NCBI RefSeq assembly: GCF_900100955.1
Contig: NZ_FNCC01000007.1
Location: forward strand, 372,001 to 436,000
Direction of reading: 5' to 3'
DNA from: Lentzea fradiae
GTDB lineage: Bacteria > Actinomycetota > Actinomycetes > Mycobacteriales > Pseudonocardiaceae
Length of the DNA: 64,000 nt
Shown: positions 56,110 through 64,000 of the stretch, in pieces
Numbering within the stretch: position 1 is the first letter of the stretch
How the letters are laid out: each line of letters begins with the position of its first letter
The notes under the pieces: model-generated
The model's database searches: none
The model's input: the letters and a program-made list of their open reading frames with translations, nothing else
What the model was told of the DNA's origin: nothing
Translations under genes and position numbers: made by a program

Positions 56110-56993
56110 CAAGCAACCTCCCGCGCGCGGTCCCACATGGACTCGAAGACCTGAGCGAACGTCGTGTAGAGACCAGGCATGGTCTCGTCCTTCTCGATGA
56201 CCAGCGTGGGTGACTCGACGCCCCGCGCGTCCGGCAGGTACGGCTGCACCACGCACTTGACCTGGTCAATGATCGTGATGTTGTAGCGGATCGGCTCGTC
56301 GTAGACATGGATGCCGAGTGATCCCTGAGCGTTCGGCGACACCTTCGAGCCCACCCGGCGAAGAGCCTCGATGTTCAACCGCGTGAGAGTGCTGAGGTGT
56401 CCCTCCGGCAACCCTTCCTCGCGCTCGCGGGCAGCGCTGTAAGTCCCGTTCGGGTCGAGGAACAGCGCCCGAATGACCGTGCCAGCCTCGATCGCGTCCA
56501 ACAGGATCTTGTCCGAGTACTGCTGACACAACATGTTGAGCGACAGGCCGGCCATGTCGATCTGCTTCGCGCCGTCGAACAAAGTCCGCGGAGTGACGTT
56601 GTGCAGGAACTCGGTCCGCGTCGCATAGACGGCCGTAACGTCAGCGAGTCCCGCCTGCTGCGGCAACTGCACTGGACGCGGGGCGGGAGCGTTGCTGGCC
56701 GAACGCTGCGGCGGAGTCACGAGGCTTTCGCCGTCGCCCTCATGGGGCGCCAGGAGCTGCTGCGCGGTCCAGCCCGGAAACATCCTCTCCAGGACACGGC
56801 AGTGGTCCGCATACGGCAGGCCCAACAGGTCGCCGGACATCCATCGGTAGAACTGCGCCTTGCTCGGCCACCGACCCACAAGATCGCCATCGAGCTGCTT
56901 CGCGACGCGGTCGTATTCCTTGCGGAATGTCATGTAACCCTGCATGTGTCGCTGCCGTAGCAGCACTCTCAACAGCGTCGATTCGGTCGCCAT
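56109..56993 (-). CDS. DUF5919 regulator-like protein
   Basis: In this 294-residue protein, residues 1-80 form an XRE-like DNA-binding region (AKQLDGDLVGRWPSKAQFYRWMSGD) and the rest is a DUF5919-type domain (TEFLHNVTPRTLFDGAKQID, and HVYDEPIRYNITIIDQ), distantly phospholipase-D-like. I recall this kind of gene next to inositol-phosphatase-like genes in Streptomyces. It is probably a sensor regulator of its partner. Confidence 0.85.
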   Translation of the reverse strand: MATESTLLRVLLRQRHMQGYMTFRKEYDRVAKQLDGDLVGRWPSKAQFYRWMSGDLLGLPYADHCRVLERMFPGWTAQQLLAPHEGDGESLVTPPQRSASNAPAPRPVQLPQQAGLADVTAVYATRTEFLHNVTPRTLFDGAKQIDMAGLSLNMLCQQYSDKILLDAIEAGTVIRALFLDPNGTYSAAREREEGLPEGHLSTLTRLNIEALRRVGSKVSPNAQGSLGIHVYDEPIRYNITIIDQVKCVVQPYLPDARGVESPTLVIEKDETMPGLYTTFAQVFESMWDRAREVA

Positions 56994-57186
56994 GACCTCT
57001 TCCAGTGGTGCGAGTTCACCTCAACGTAGCACCTCATGAGACCAAGACGAGACTATCTGAGTGCTCGGCGCGTCAGACGAGATCGGGACGGAACGCGGAT
57101 GGGACGAATCGGTGCCGAATCTAGTTGGGCAGGTTCAAGAAGTGGCACCGAGCCGCAACTGAGCAGCCCTACCGAAGGAGAACCGC

Positions 57187-57609
57187 ATGGGTATCCCCGC
57201 TGGCCATCAGTCCCCGATCACGTTCGACGAGTTGTTCCCGTCGGGGTTCTTCGTGCTGAGCGTGGAGCGGGCGACGGAGTACTCGGAGGGCAAGCAGCCC
57301 CGTCCGGCCGGGGACAAGCTGACCGGCCTTCCCGTCTGGACGGTCCAGGGCACGGACCCGTCCGCGAAGGGCAAGAACACCGGGCAGGTCGTCAAGATCG
57401 CGTCGGAGTACCAGCCGGTTCCGCCGGAGGTGCTGCCCGGCACGCCGTTCCGTCCGGCGGTGTTCCGTGGCCTCAAGGTCGCGCCATACGTGCGGGACGG
57501 CTGGGTGAGCTACACGGTGTGGGCGGACGAGATGGTGGCTCCGCCGAACGCGAACCGTGGCGCGAAGCCGCAGGGCAACGCCGCGCCTGACGCCTCCAAG
57601 GCGGCGTAA
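57187..57609 (+). CDS. Pra-like activator of an integrative element
   Basis: ATG 57187 follows AAGGAG and gives 140 residues. The pattern FDELFPSGFFVLSVERATEY, TGLPVWTVQGTDPSAKGKN, VPPEVLPGTPFRPAVFRGLK and VAPYVRDGWVSY resembles Pra of pSAM2, which activates replication, integration and excision of actinomycete integrative elements. No integrase, Rep or FtsK-like translocase is present, so the element appears to be a remnant. Confidence 0.75.
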   Translation: MGIPAGHQSPITFDELFPSGFFVLSVERATEYSEGKQPRPAGDKLTGLPVWTVQGTDPSAKGKNTGQVVKIASEYQPVPPEVLPGTPFRPAVFRGLKVAPYVRDGWVSYTVWADEMVAPPNANRGAKPQGNAAPDASKAA

Positions 57610-57612
57610 GCC

Positions 57613-57918
57613 GTGGCCGATCTTCAGGCGTTGGGTGAGCAGTGGCAGAAGGCTTATCAGCGGTTCACAGCTGCCGATGAGGCGAACCGCTACGCGAGTG
57701 CGGACGATCCGGACGCGGCTGCCCGGATCGCTCCCGCCTATCGAGAGGTGGCGTGGTGCTGGCGGCGGTTGGCCGGTCACGCGGAGACGCCCTGGTGGGC
57801 CAAGGCGGCTGCGCTGCACGCCGCTGAGATGTTCGACCACCAGGCGGAGACACGGGAACGGCTGTTGTCCCGGAACAGTGACGCCTACGGCGAGACCGGA
57901 GCAGGGAGGTTGACGTGA
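57613..57918 (+). CDS. Small helical protein of the integrative-element remnant
   Basis: GTG 57613 starts 3 nt after the Pra-like stop and gives 101 helical residues (LGEQWQKAYQRFTAADEAN, HAETPWWAKAAALHAAEMFD). No known motif is seen. It overlaps the next gene by GTGA, forming a three-gene unit. Confidence 0.75.
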   Translation: MADLQALGEQWQKAYQRFTAADEANRYASADDPDAAARIAPAYREVAWCWRRLAGHAETPWWAKAAALHAAEMFDHQAETRERLLSRNSDAYGETGAGRLT

Positions 57919-58187
57919 CCGTGGCCGGGCGTCGTGAAGCTACGTGGGCTCAGGCCCAGAAGATCGCCTCCTTGTCGGAGGCGCATGAGGTGCTGCCTCG
58001 GCTGATACCGCGCAAGGGTGCCGAACTGGCGGAGGTCAAGCGGTTCCACGAGAGGAGCGCGGAAATTTACCGGCGGGTGGCCGAGATCGATCGGGGTCAC
58101 CACCACGAAGCGCTGTACTGGGCCGACCGCGAGGCGCGGAGAGCGCGGGAACTGGACGGTTCTACGATAGAAACCCTTGGCCTGTAA
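57915..58187 (+). CDS. Small helical protein, AMED_5909-like
   Basis: The 90-residue protein has SLSEAHEVLPRLIPRKGAE and EIYRRVAEIDRGHHHEALYW, a pattern I associate with the AMED_5909 family of Pseudonocardiaceae mobile elements (from memory). Function is unknown. It ends the three-gene remnant. Confidence 0.7.
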   Translation: MTVAGRREATWAQAQKIASLSEAHEVLPRLIPRKGAELAEVKRFHERSAEIYRRVAEIDRGHHHEALYWADREARRARELDGSTIETLGL

Positions 58188-58323
58188 CAAGTTCAGAGCT
58201 GTTGCCCCGCCGCGTGACCTGTTTCCAGACCATGCGAGGGTGGGCTTGCCTTGCGATAGGCGGCCTGCTTGAGGGGTCACAGCGTCATCCGATGACTGCG
58301 TACCGACAATCGTCGGCTGGAGG

Positions 58324-58512
58324 TTGACCCCCACCTTGTCGATCGTCGAGGAAGCTACCGCGAACGCAGCAAACGAAGTCCGAGCTCAGTCTGAGGTGAC
58401 GATCATGCCCGCTGAGCAGTTCAACGAGTTCATTGCCACGCTCGACGTGGCGGACGTGGCGTCCAACCTGATCAAACTCGGAACCGGCTGTCGGAGGTAT
58501 GCGCGCGACTGA
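58324..58512 (+). pseudogene. TacA/DUF1778-like antitoxin remnant
   Basis: The frame reads EVTIMPAEQFNEFIATLDV and then SNLIKL, which resembles the C-terminal part of DUF1778 antitoxins. The DNA-binding N-terminus is absent and the end differs. The only start is a TTG without a ribosome site. No GNAT toxin follows. The remaining DNA from 58188 to 58597 has no other gene. Confidence 0.4.
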
Positions 58513-58597
58513 TGGTCTGTGCAGCTGCGGTACCGCGACCTGATCTTAAGAGGCAAGTTAGCGCGCGCCGCCAGCCGTTCAGGGGCAACGACACGGC

Positions 58598-58891
58598 TCA
58601 CGCAAGTTCGTAGGTGAACCGCCCACCGTCCAAGTCAAGTCGTTCGTCCCACGCGACCACGTCGTCGAGGAGTTTCAGGACTCGGTCAAGGGACGGCCCG
58701 ATCGCCGTCCGCGACGCTTCGGCGTGCAGCCAGACGAGGTGAACGGGCCTCGGGACGTCGGTCGTGAGCCGGTCCCACAAGGCGTCGAGGTTGTGCCCGT
58801 AGAAGGGGCCGAAATCGAGCAGACGAGCAAGCTCCCGGTGCACATCCGCTTCGCTGCGCAGATGCGATCCATCCAGTTCGACGACGGCCAT
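58598..58891 (-). CDS. Barstar-family protein
   Basis: ATG 58891 gives 97 residues. The barstar pattern is visible: VELDGSHLRSEADVHRELARL, then FYGHNLDALWDRLT and the short C-terminal strand. Barstars block barnase-type ribonucleases. No barnase gene is nearby, so it is an orphan immunity gene or has another partner. Confidence 0.88.
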   Translation of the reverse strand: MAVVELDGSHLRSEADVHRELARLLDFGPFYGHNLDALWDRLTTDVPRPVHLVWLHAEASRTAIGPSLDRVLKLLDDVVAWDERLDLDGGRFTYELA

Positions 58892-58991
58892 GCAGGCGAT
58901 GATGCAACACGCCGTTCCGTCAGTCGCGCCAGTTTCGCTCTGCCAACGACCTGCACATCGCCTGCCAAGGGCGCTGGCCAGGGCGGGCTCT

Positions 58992-59026
58992 GCCCATCGC
59001 GAAGCGACGCCGAAGGCGCCCTTGAT
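58992..59026 (+). repeat. Dispersed 35-bp repeat, copy B
   Basis: It matches copy A (54234-54268) at 32 of 35 positions in the same orientation. On the complementary strand it can form two adjacent stem-loops with TTCG-type loops. It lies between the barstar gene and the operator array of the AbiEi-like gene. Confidence 0.8.
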
Positions 59027-59080
59027 CAGCCCGGCGCCGGCCTGAGCACAGCATCGGAAGGGCGCCACCACGCCCGGTCG

Positions 59081-59216
59081 AACTTGCCTGAAACACGAAC
59101 TTGCCTCGCCTAGGCAAGTCGGCGAATGAGGCAAACTTGCCCCAAACAGCAACTTGCCTCGTCGGGCAAGTTCAGACCTGAGGCAAGTTTTGCTGTACTT
59201 TACTCCAAACGGAGTA
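59081..59216. promoter_or_regulatory. Operator array upstream of the AbiEi-like gene
   Basis: The octamer AACTTGCC or its complement occurs at 59081-59088, 59098-59105, 59134-59141, 59151-59158, 59165-59172 and 59182-59189, and a 7-mer at 59113-59119. Two pairs form inverted repeats (59099-59105/59113-59119 and 59151-59158/59165-59172). A third repeat, TACTCC/GGAGTA (59201-59216), is just before the gene. A possible promoter is TTCAGA (59171-59176) with TACTTT (59195-59200). AbiEi-type proteins are known to repress their own operon through inverted repeats. Confidence 0.8.
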
Positions 59217-59233
59217 GCAGCGGGGTGGGCGCC

Positions 59234-60358
59234 ATGAACATCTCGTCGTCCGAGTTGCTCCGCCAGGCACTCGACTCCCTGCGAGAACTTCTGGGGCCAG
59301 GCTGGCAGGTACAGGAGTTCCCGGAAGCCGAAGACGGCACTGCCGGGGACGCCGTGGCCGACAGCCGCGTCCAACTGACTCCGCCCGATCAGCAACGGTT
59401 CGCGGAGCTCCTCGTGATCGCGCAGACGACGGTCACCCCGCAGTACGCCGATACCCAACTCCGGCAGATCGGGACCATCCTGCGTCAGGCCCGTGCGGCT
59501 CAGAGCCTGCTGGTGATCTCTCCGTGGATCAACGCGCAGGCTCAACAGGTCCTGCACAAGCACGGCATCAGCTACCTGGACCTGACCGGGAACGTCTCGA
59601 TCTCCATCGAACACCCGTCAGTCCGGATCGAGACCCGCGGAGCCGCGAAGTCCCCGAGGGCACCATCGGAGTCGCGCACCGTCACCCTGTCGGGGGTCCG
59701 GGCCGGTCGGGTCATCCGTTTCCTGGCCGACCACCGCCCTCCGTACCGGGCCAGCCAGATCGCCTCGGCGACGAACGTGAGCCTCCCGTGGGTGTCACGG
59801 CTGCTCGGACAGCTCGAGGACCAGTTGCTCATCCGGCGACGGAAACGAACCATCGTCGACGTCAAGTGGCCCGAGATCCTGCGTGCACGGGCGAACACCT
59901 ACGACCTGCTCCGACACAACTCGTACGTGAGCGCGATCGCGCTGAACGGCGAAACAGCCGTCCTGGACGATCTCGCGCAGCAACTCCAGAACGACGACGC
60001 CTTGGGAAAGATCACCGTGACCGGCCACTACGCGGCGAGGCTGGTCGCGCCTTACGCAACGGGCGGTCAGTTGATGCTCTACGTGGAAGCGGGACCGCAC
60101 AGTCCCGATGCGTGGGCGAACCGACTCGGCCTGATGCGTGCCGACGGTGGCAACGTCCTCCTTCTCCGCGCTCACGACGACGTGGTCTTCGACAGAACCC
60201 GGACCGTCGGCGGGGTGCCGCACGTGGCGCTGAGCCAACTCGTCCTGGACAGCCTGGCCGGGCCGGGACGACTTCCGGCCGAGGGCGAGAAGGTGCTGGA
60301 CCACATGGTCGAACACCAGCACGAATGGCGACTTCCCGGACCGTCCGATCGCGACTGA
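59234..60358 (+). CDS. AbiEi-like winged-helix antitoxin/regulator
   Basis: ATG 59234 gives 374 residues. A middle region (ISPWINAQAQQVLHKHGISY, LDLTGNVSISI) leads to a winged helix (GVRAGRVIRFLADHRPPYRA, then WVSRLLGQLEDQLLIRRRKR) and a C-terminal domain (TVTGHYAARLVAPYATGGQL). This organisation matches type IV antitoxins that repress transcription. The downstream nucleotidyltransferase is its expected toxin partner but is disrupted. The long operator array upstream supports autoregulation. Confidence 0.8.
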   Translation: MNISSSELLRQALDSLRELLGPGWQVQEFPEAEDGTAGDAVADSRVQLTPPDQQRFAELLVIAQTTVTPQYADTQLRQIGTILRQARAAQSLLVISPWINAQAQQVLHKHGISYLDLTGNVSISIEHPSVRIETRGAAKSPRAPSESRTVTLSGVRAGRVIRFLADHRPPYRASQIASATNVSLPWVSRLLGQLEDQLLIRRRKRTIVDVKWPEILRARANTYDLLRHNSYVSAIALNGETAVLDDLAQQLQNDDALGKITVTGHYAARLVAPYATGGQLMLYVEAGPHSPDAWANRLGLMRADGGNVLLLRAHDDVVFDRTRTVGGVPHVALSQLVLDSLAGPGRLPAEGEKVLDHMVEHQHEWRLPGPSDRD

Positions 60359-60405
60359 CCAGCTTCCGCCTCATCCCGCGTGTTCCCGATAGAAAGCTCC
60401 ACCAG

Positions 60406-61195
60406 ATGTCCAAGTCACCGGACGGTGTTCTTCCGTCCGACCTGACCGTGGTCGCCCGCTCCGTCCTCCTCGACGGCCTGGCCGCTCTCACGGATCACCT
60501 CCCGTCCATCACGCGCGGCACACACCTCGGACGGCGACCTCGGGCTGGACCCACGAAGCCTTGACGAAGCACCTTTGATCGAGGAGAAGCTCAAGGCAGC
60601 GGGTTTCGAGCTCCTGAGAGCGCACCAGCCAGGTCTCTGGGCGCGAAACGAACTCGTCGGAGACAAACTCGTCCCCGTCGAGCTGGACCTCTTGGTCGGC
60701 GAGCAACTGGCAGGCACAGGAAGGCGCAGCGCGGACATCAAGCCTCACGACAAGATGACGGCTCGCCGGGTCACCGGTCTGGAGGTCGCGGTGGTCGACC
60801 GCTCACCGATGACGATCACCGCACTGGACGGCAGCGGACGCTCGATGGAGGTGAACGTCGCGGGGCCGGCCGCGTTGCTGGTCGCCAAGGTGCACAAGAT
60901 CCACGACCGTCTGCTCAGTCCGGACAGGCTGACCAACAAGGACGCCGGCGACGTGTTCCGTCTCATGGCGGGAGTTCCGCAGCAAGAGGTCTTGGACGCC
61001 TTCCACGTCCTCGTTCGAGACCCCCTGGTCGGCGAGGTGACGAGGCGAGGCGTCGAACTGCTCCACGAACAGTTCGGCGGGGCAGCCACACCGGGCGTGC
61101 AGCTCGCGATCGAGGCGCTCGCCGGTGACATCCCCGCAGACCGAATCCGTCTGGCCGCTCCTGCGTACGTCAAGGCTGTGCGAGACATCGGCTGA
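60406..61195 (+). pseudogene. Nucleotidyltransferase toxin (AbiEii-like), frameshifted and internally deleted
   Basis: The N-terminus (PDGVLPSDLTVVARSVLLDG, then LAALTDHLPS) is read from ATG 60406 and stops at 60564. The rest is in another frame: HTSDGDLGLDPRSLDEAPLI, then LLRAHQPGLW, PVELDLLVGEQL, and a helical C-terminus to 61195. The second Asp pair (DGDLGLD) remains, but the expected GG/GAQAxY segment between the two frames is missing (about 20-25 residues), so the catalytic site is lost. TTG 60575 as a start would give only a truncated product. Confidence 0.7.
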
Positions 61196-61330
61196 CCACG
61201 CGATCGGCGCGGCGCAAGCCGCAGCCACCGCAGGTGGCCAGCTGTCAGCCGCCCCGAACGCCCCGTTGTGCGGGAAGTCTCCGAGGCGGATGCCGAGTCC
61301 CGAGCCCAGGTGTGAGGCAGGCTGACGGGC

Positions 61331-62185
61331 ATGGCGACTCCTCTCATCATCGACACCGACCCCGGCGTCGACGACGCGTTCGCGATCGCGCTGGCCGCGA
61401 GCAGTCCCGAGGTCGAGCTCAAGGGCCTGACCACGGTGTTCGGCAACGTCGGCCTGGACCTCACCACCGCCAACGCCCTGCGGCTGCTCGCCCACCTCGG
61501 TCGCACCGACGTGCCGGTGGTCAAGGGCAGCCCCGGCGAGGGCGGCGCCGCGGACGTGCACGGCCAGGACGGGCTCGGTGGGCAGGCGTTGTCGCTGCCC
61601 GAGAACCCCCAGCCCGTGCACGGTGACGACCCGGTCCAGTTCTTCGCGGACACGATCACGCCGGACACGGTCGTCGCCGCCATCGGGCCGCTCACCAACA
61701 TCGCCAGGGCGGTCGAGGCCGGGATCGAGTTCCCGCGGCTGATCGTCATGGGTGGTGGGCTCGGGGTGGGGAACACGACGCTGCGGGCCGAGTTCAACTT
61801 CTGGGCCGACCCGAAGGCCGCGCAGACGGTCATCCGCAAGGCCAACCCGATCGTGGTACCGCTCAACCTCACCCAGAAGTGCATCGCGGACACCGAGTTC
61901 CTCGCCAACGTCGACCCGGTGCTCAGCAACCTCACGGGCACCTATCGCGCCTACCTCGCCGCGCACAAGGACCAGAACCAGTCGCGCCACGAGGAGGGCA
62001 TCCTCGTCCACGACGCCGTCGCGGTGGCGGAGGCGATCGTGCCGGGGACGTTGCGGTTGAGGACGCACGGGCTCGACGTTGACGACGAGGGTGCGTTGGT
62101 CGAAGGAAAGCACCAGGTAGAGGTGGCGGAGGAGACCGATTGGCCCGCGCTGAGGTCCTTCATGGAGCAGCGCTTGTCCGGTTGA
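61331..62185 (+). CDS. Nucleoside hydrolase
   Basis: The 284-residue protein has the calcium-binding DTDPGVDDAFAIALA, FGNVGLDLTTANA, VVAAIGPLTNIA, VMGGGLGVGN and a late HDAVAVAEAI Asp. It hydrolyses ribonucleosides to ribose and base. It is of normal length; the plus start ATG follows GCAGGCTGACGGGC without a strong ribosome site. The region 61196-61330 before it holds no gene. Confidence 0.93.
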   Translation: MATPLIIDTDPGVDDAFAIALAASSPEVELKGLTTVFGNVGLDLTTANALRLLAHLGRTDVPVVKGSPGEGGAADVHGQDGLGGQALSLPENPQPVHGDDPVQFFADTITPDTVVAAIGPLTNIARAVEAGIEFPRLIVMGGGLGVGNTTLRAEFNFWADPKAAQTVIRKANPIVVPLNLTQKCIADTEFLANVDPVLSNLTGTYRAYLAAHKDQNQSRHEEGILVHDAVAVAEAIVPGTLRLRTHGLDVDDEGALVEGKHQVEVAEETDWPALRSFMEQRLSG

Positions 62186-62244
62186 CGACAGAATCCGCTT
62201 CACGGTCTGGGGTTGGGCGGGCACGGAAAGTAAGGTCCGCGACC

Positions 62245-64000
62245 ATGCAGCGAAGAGTCCTCACGACGGCTGCGGTGGCGGTGGCCATGACGTTCGGAGT
62301 GGTCCCTGCCTCCGCTCAGCCCCAGACCCAGGTGGTGCCGGACCCGGCGGCACACGTCAACCCGTTCATCGGCACCACCAACCTCGGGAACACCTTTCCC
62401 GGCGCGGTCGTGCCCTTCGGCATGTTCTCCTTCAGCCCCGAGGCGAGCCGGGGCAACACCCTGCGCGCCGCCGCCCCCGGCGGGTACCGGTACGACGCCA
62501 CGAAGATCCGCGGCTTCAGCCTCACCCACATGTCCGGGACGGGCTGCGCGGGCGGCAGCGGTGACATCCCGATCTTCCCGCACGTCGGGACGGTCACCAC
62601 GTCGCCGACCACGGACGCGACCGACGCCGTCTACGCGAGCGAGTTCTCGCACGCGGACGAGGTCGCGAAGCCCGGCCGTTACGACGTCACGTTGAAGTCG
62701 GGGGCCAAGGCCGAGCTGTCCGCCACCGAGCGCACGGGGCTCGCCCGGTTCAGCTTCCCCGCCGGCAAGCCCGCGACGGTGCTGGTCAACACGTCCAAGT
62801 CGCAGGTCGGGTCGAGTGACGCGCAGACCGTGGTCGACAAGGACAAGCGGACGATCACCGGCAGTGTCACGAGCGGCAACTTCTGCGGCTACATCAACCA
62901 GGCCGGCCGCCGCAGCTACTACACGCTGCACTTCGTGGCGGAGTTCGACCAGCCGTTCACCGAGGTCGGCACGTATCAGGACAACGTTGTCACGCCCGGC
63001 GGCACGACGTCGGAGGGCGGCACGACGTACGGCACGAACGGCTGGCCGGTGCTGGGCAAGGGTTCCGGCGCGTACCTGGGCTTCGAGCCCGGCTCGCAGG
63101 TGAACGTCAAGGTCGGCATCTCCTACGTCAGCCTCGCCAACGCCAAGGCGAACCTGAAGGCGGAGAACAAGGGCCAGTCCATCGAGGACATGCGGGACAA
63201 CGCCTACATCGCGTGGCAGAAGCAGCTCAGGCGCATCGAGGTCGGCGGCGGCTCCGATGACGAGCGGACCAAGTTCTACACCGCGCTGTACCACTCGTTG
63301 TTGCACCCCAACCTGTTCAGCGACGTCAACGGCGAGTACGCCGGGTTCGACGGCAAGGTCCGCAAGATCGACAAGAGCCGCCAGAAAGCCCAGTACGGCA
63401 CGTTCTCCGGCTGGGACGTCTACCGCTCGCAGCTGCAGCTGCTGACCCTGCTGGAGCCGCAGGTCGGGTCGGACATCGCGCAGTCGCTGCTCAACCAGGC
63501 CAACCAGAACAACGGCGTCTGGGACCGCTGGACGCACAACAACGGCGGCACGCACGTCATGAACGGCGACCCGGCTCCGATCGCGCTCGCGGCGATCTCG
63601 GCGTTCGGCGGCGACAAGTACGACATCAGGGCGTCGCTGAAGTCGTTGGTGAAGGCCGCGACCGTGCCGACGGCGCTGGACCTGAGCAAGGAAGGCTGGG
63701 CCGTCATGTCGGTCGGGCAGCGGCCGTCGCTCGACAAGTACTTGGAGCACAAGTACATGCCGTCCGTGACGAACGCGTGGGGTGGCGCGGCGGAGACCCT
63801 GGAGATCTCCGCGGCGGACTTCGCGATCAGCCAGCTCGCCGAACGCACCGGTGACCGCAAGATCGCGAAGACGTTCGCCGAACGCGCGCAGTGGTGGCAG
63901 AACAACTTCGACCCGGTGGCGGACAAGACCGGCGGCTACATCCGCAACCGCGACGCCGACGGCACGTGGGTCGAGAACTTCACGCCCGACACCGGCAACG
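62245..64000 (+). CDS. Secreted GH92 alpha-mannosidase, partial
   Basis: ATG 62245 opens a frame that runs off the right edge after about 585 residues. A signal peptide (VAVAMTFGVVPASAQ) is followed by the GH92 N-terminal motif HVNPFIGTTNLGNTFPGAVV, then VPFGMFSFSPE, HMSGTGCAGGSGD, then FYTALYHSLLHPNLF, FSGWDVYRSQL, and EGWAVMSVGQRP-like segments. GH92 enzymes are calcium-dependent exo-mannosidases acting on alpha-mannans or N-glycans. The C-terminal catalytic part lies mostly beyond the window. Confidence 0.95.
   Translation, partial: MQRRVLTTAAVAVAMTFGVVPASAQPQTQVVPDPAAHVNPFIGTTNLGNTFPGAVVPFGMFSFSPEASRGNTLRAAAPGGYRYDATKIRGFSLTHMSGTGCAGGSGDIPIFPHVGTVTTSPTTDATDAVYASEFSHADEVAKPGRYDVTLKSGAKAELSATERTGLARFSFPAGKPATVLVNTSKSQVGSSDAQTVVDKDKRTITGSVTSGNFCGYINQAGRRSYYTLHFVAEFDQPFTEVGTYQDNVVTPGGTTSEGGTTYGTNGWPVLGKGSGAYLGFEPGSQVNVKVGISYVSLANAKANLKAENKGQSIEDMRDNAYIAWQKQLRRIEVGGGSDDERTKFYTALYHSLLHPNLFSDVNGEYAGFDGKVRKIDKSRQKAQYGTFSGWDVYRSQLQLLTLLEPQVGSDIAQSLLNQANQNNGVWDRWTHNNGGTHVMNGDPAPIALAAISAFGGDKYDIRASLKSLVKAATVPTALDLSKEGWAVMSVGQRPSLDKYLEHKYMPSVTNAWGGAAETLEISAADFAISQLAERTGDRKIAKTFAERAQWWQNNFDPVADKTGGYIRNRDADGTWVENFTPDTGN

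Noticed and set aside
60803..62224. Minus-strand frame of 473 codons across the toxin remnant and nucleoside hydrolase
   Set aside because: Antisense to a clear DTDPGVDDA enzyme; composition is shadow-like.
62200..63750. Minus-strand frame of 516 codons across the GH92 gene
   Set aside because: GH92 motifs lie in an uninterrupted plus-strand frame with a signal peptide.

Overview
The window is chromosomal DNA of a high-GC actinomycete. The Pseudonocardiaceae group (Lentzea, Saccharothrix or Amycolatopsis-like) is the best guess from gene content. Supporting signs are very high third-position GC, many GTG starts, 4-nt ATGA/GTGA gene overlaps, a leaderless ilv leader peptide, an XRE-DUF397 pair, CBM2/GH secreted enzymes and dasR-like sites. 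No rRNA, tRNA or CRISPR array was seen.

The backbone follows, with insertions, the gene order I recall from Mycobacterium tuberculosis Rv3003c-Rv3034c. It contains ilvB (partial, left edge) with its attenuator, a cfp6-like PH-domain gene, a VKOR-family gene, ilvD, a DoxX gene, an lppZ-like PQQ-type sugar dehydrogenase, gatC-gatA-gatB, an ACT-domain protein, ligA, a GNAT/PlsC pair (possible ornithine-lipid synthesis), a cysteine desulfurase and mnmA, etfB-etfA, then a methyltransferase / GH57 branching enzyme / GT4 operon with a hexapeptide acyltransferase opposite it. That last set resembles the mycobacterial methylglucose lipopolysaccharide locus.

Between backbone genes sit accessory blocks. 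At 7.5-14.9 kb there is an M14 carboxypeptidase, a TPR-CHAT protease-like protein preceded by a 69-residue peptide with an amphipathic helix, and an XRE/DUF397 pair diverging from a small gene across a 17-bp inverted repeat. At 19.2-23.7 kb there is a GmrSD-type DUF262/DUF1524 protein with small genes around it. At 25.8-37.2 kb there are secreted enzymes (GH9, a beta-propeller hydrolase, a CBM2-GH18 chitinase with a DasR-like promoter), a MetE-like protein, a 21-residue Cys-rich peptide and several membrane proteins. At 46.1-48.3 kb there is an envelope-like operon (coiled coil with pentapeptide repeats, TM-OmpA-like, TM-acidic) flanked by two DegV paralogues.

From about 53.7 to 61.2 kb the sequence is a mosaic accessory region. 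It holds a non-coding stretch, a lower-GC lipoprotein and inositol-phosphatase-like gene, a DUF5919 regulator, a fragment resembling an actinomycete integrative element (Pra-like activator plus two small genes), an antitoxin remnant, an orphan barstar, and an AbiE-like regulator with a dense operator array whose nucleotidyltransferase partner is broken. Two copies of a 35-bp repeat lie at 54.23 and 58.99 kb. The window ends with a nucleoside hydrolase and a partial GH92 alpha-mannosidase.

The strongest candidates for an undescribed system are the small-peptide/TPR-CHAT pair (10.4-13.3 kb), the twice-repeated CxCCxxC mini-protein (33.6 kb), and the coiled-coil/OmpA-like envelope operon (46.2-48.3 kb).
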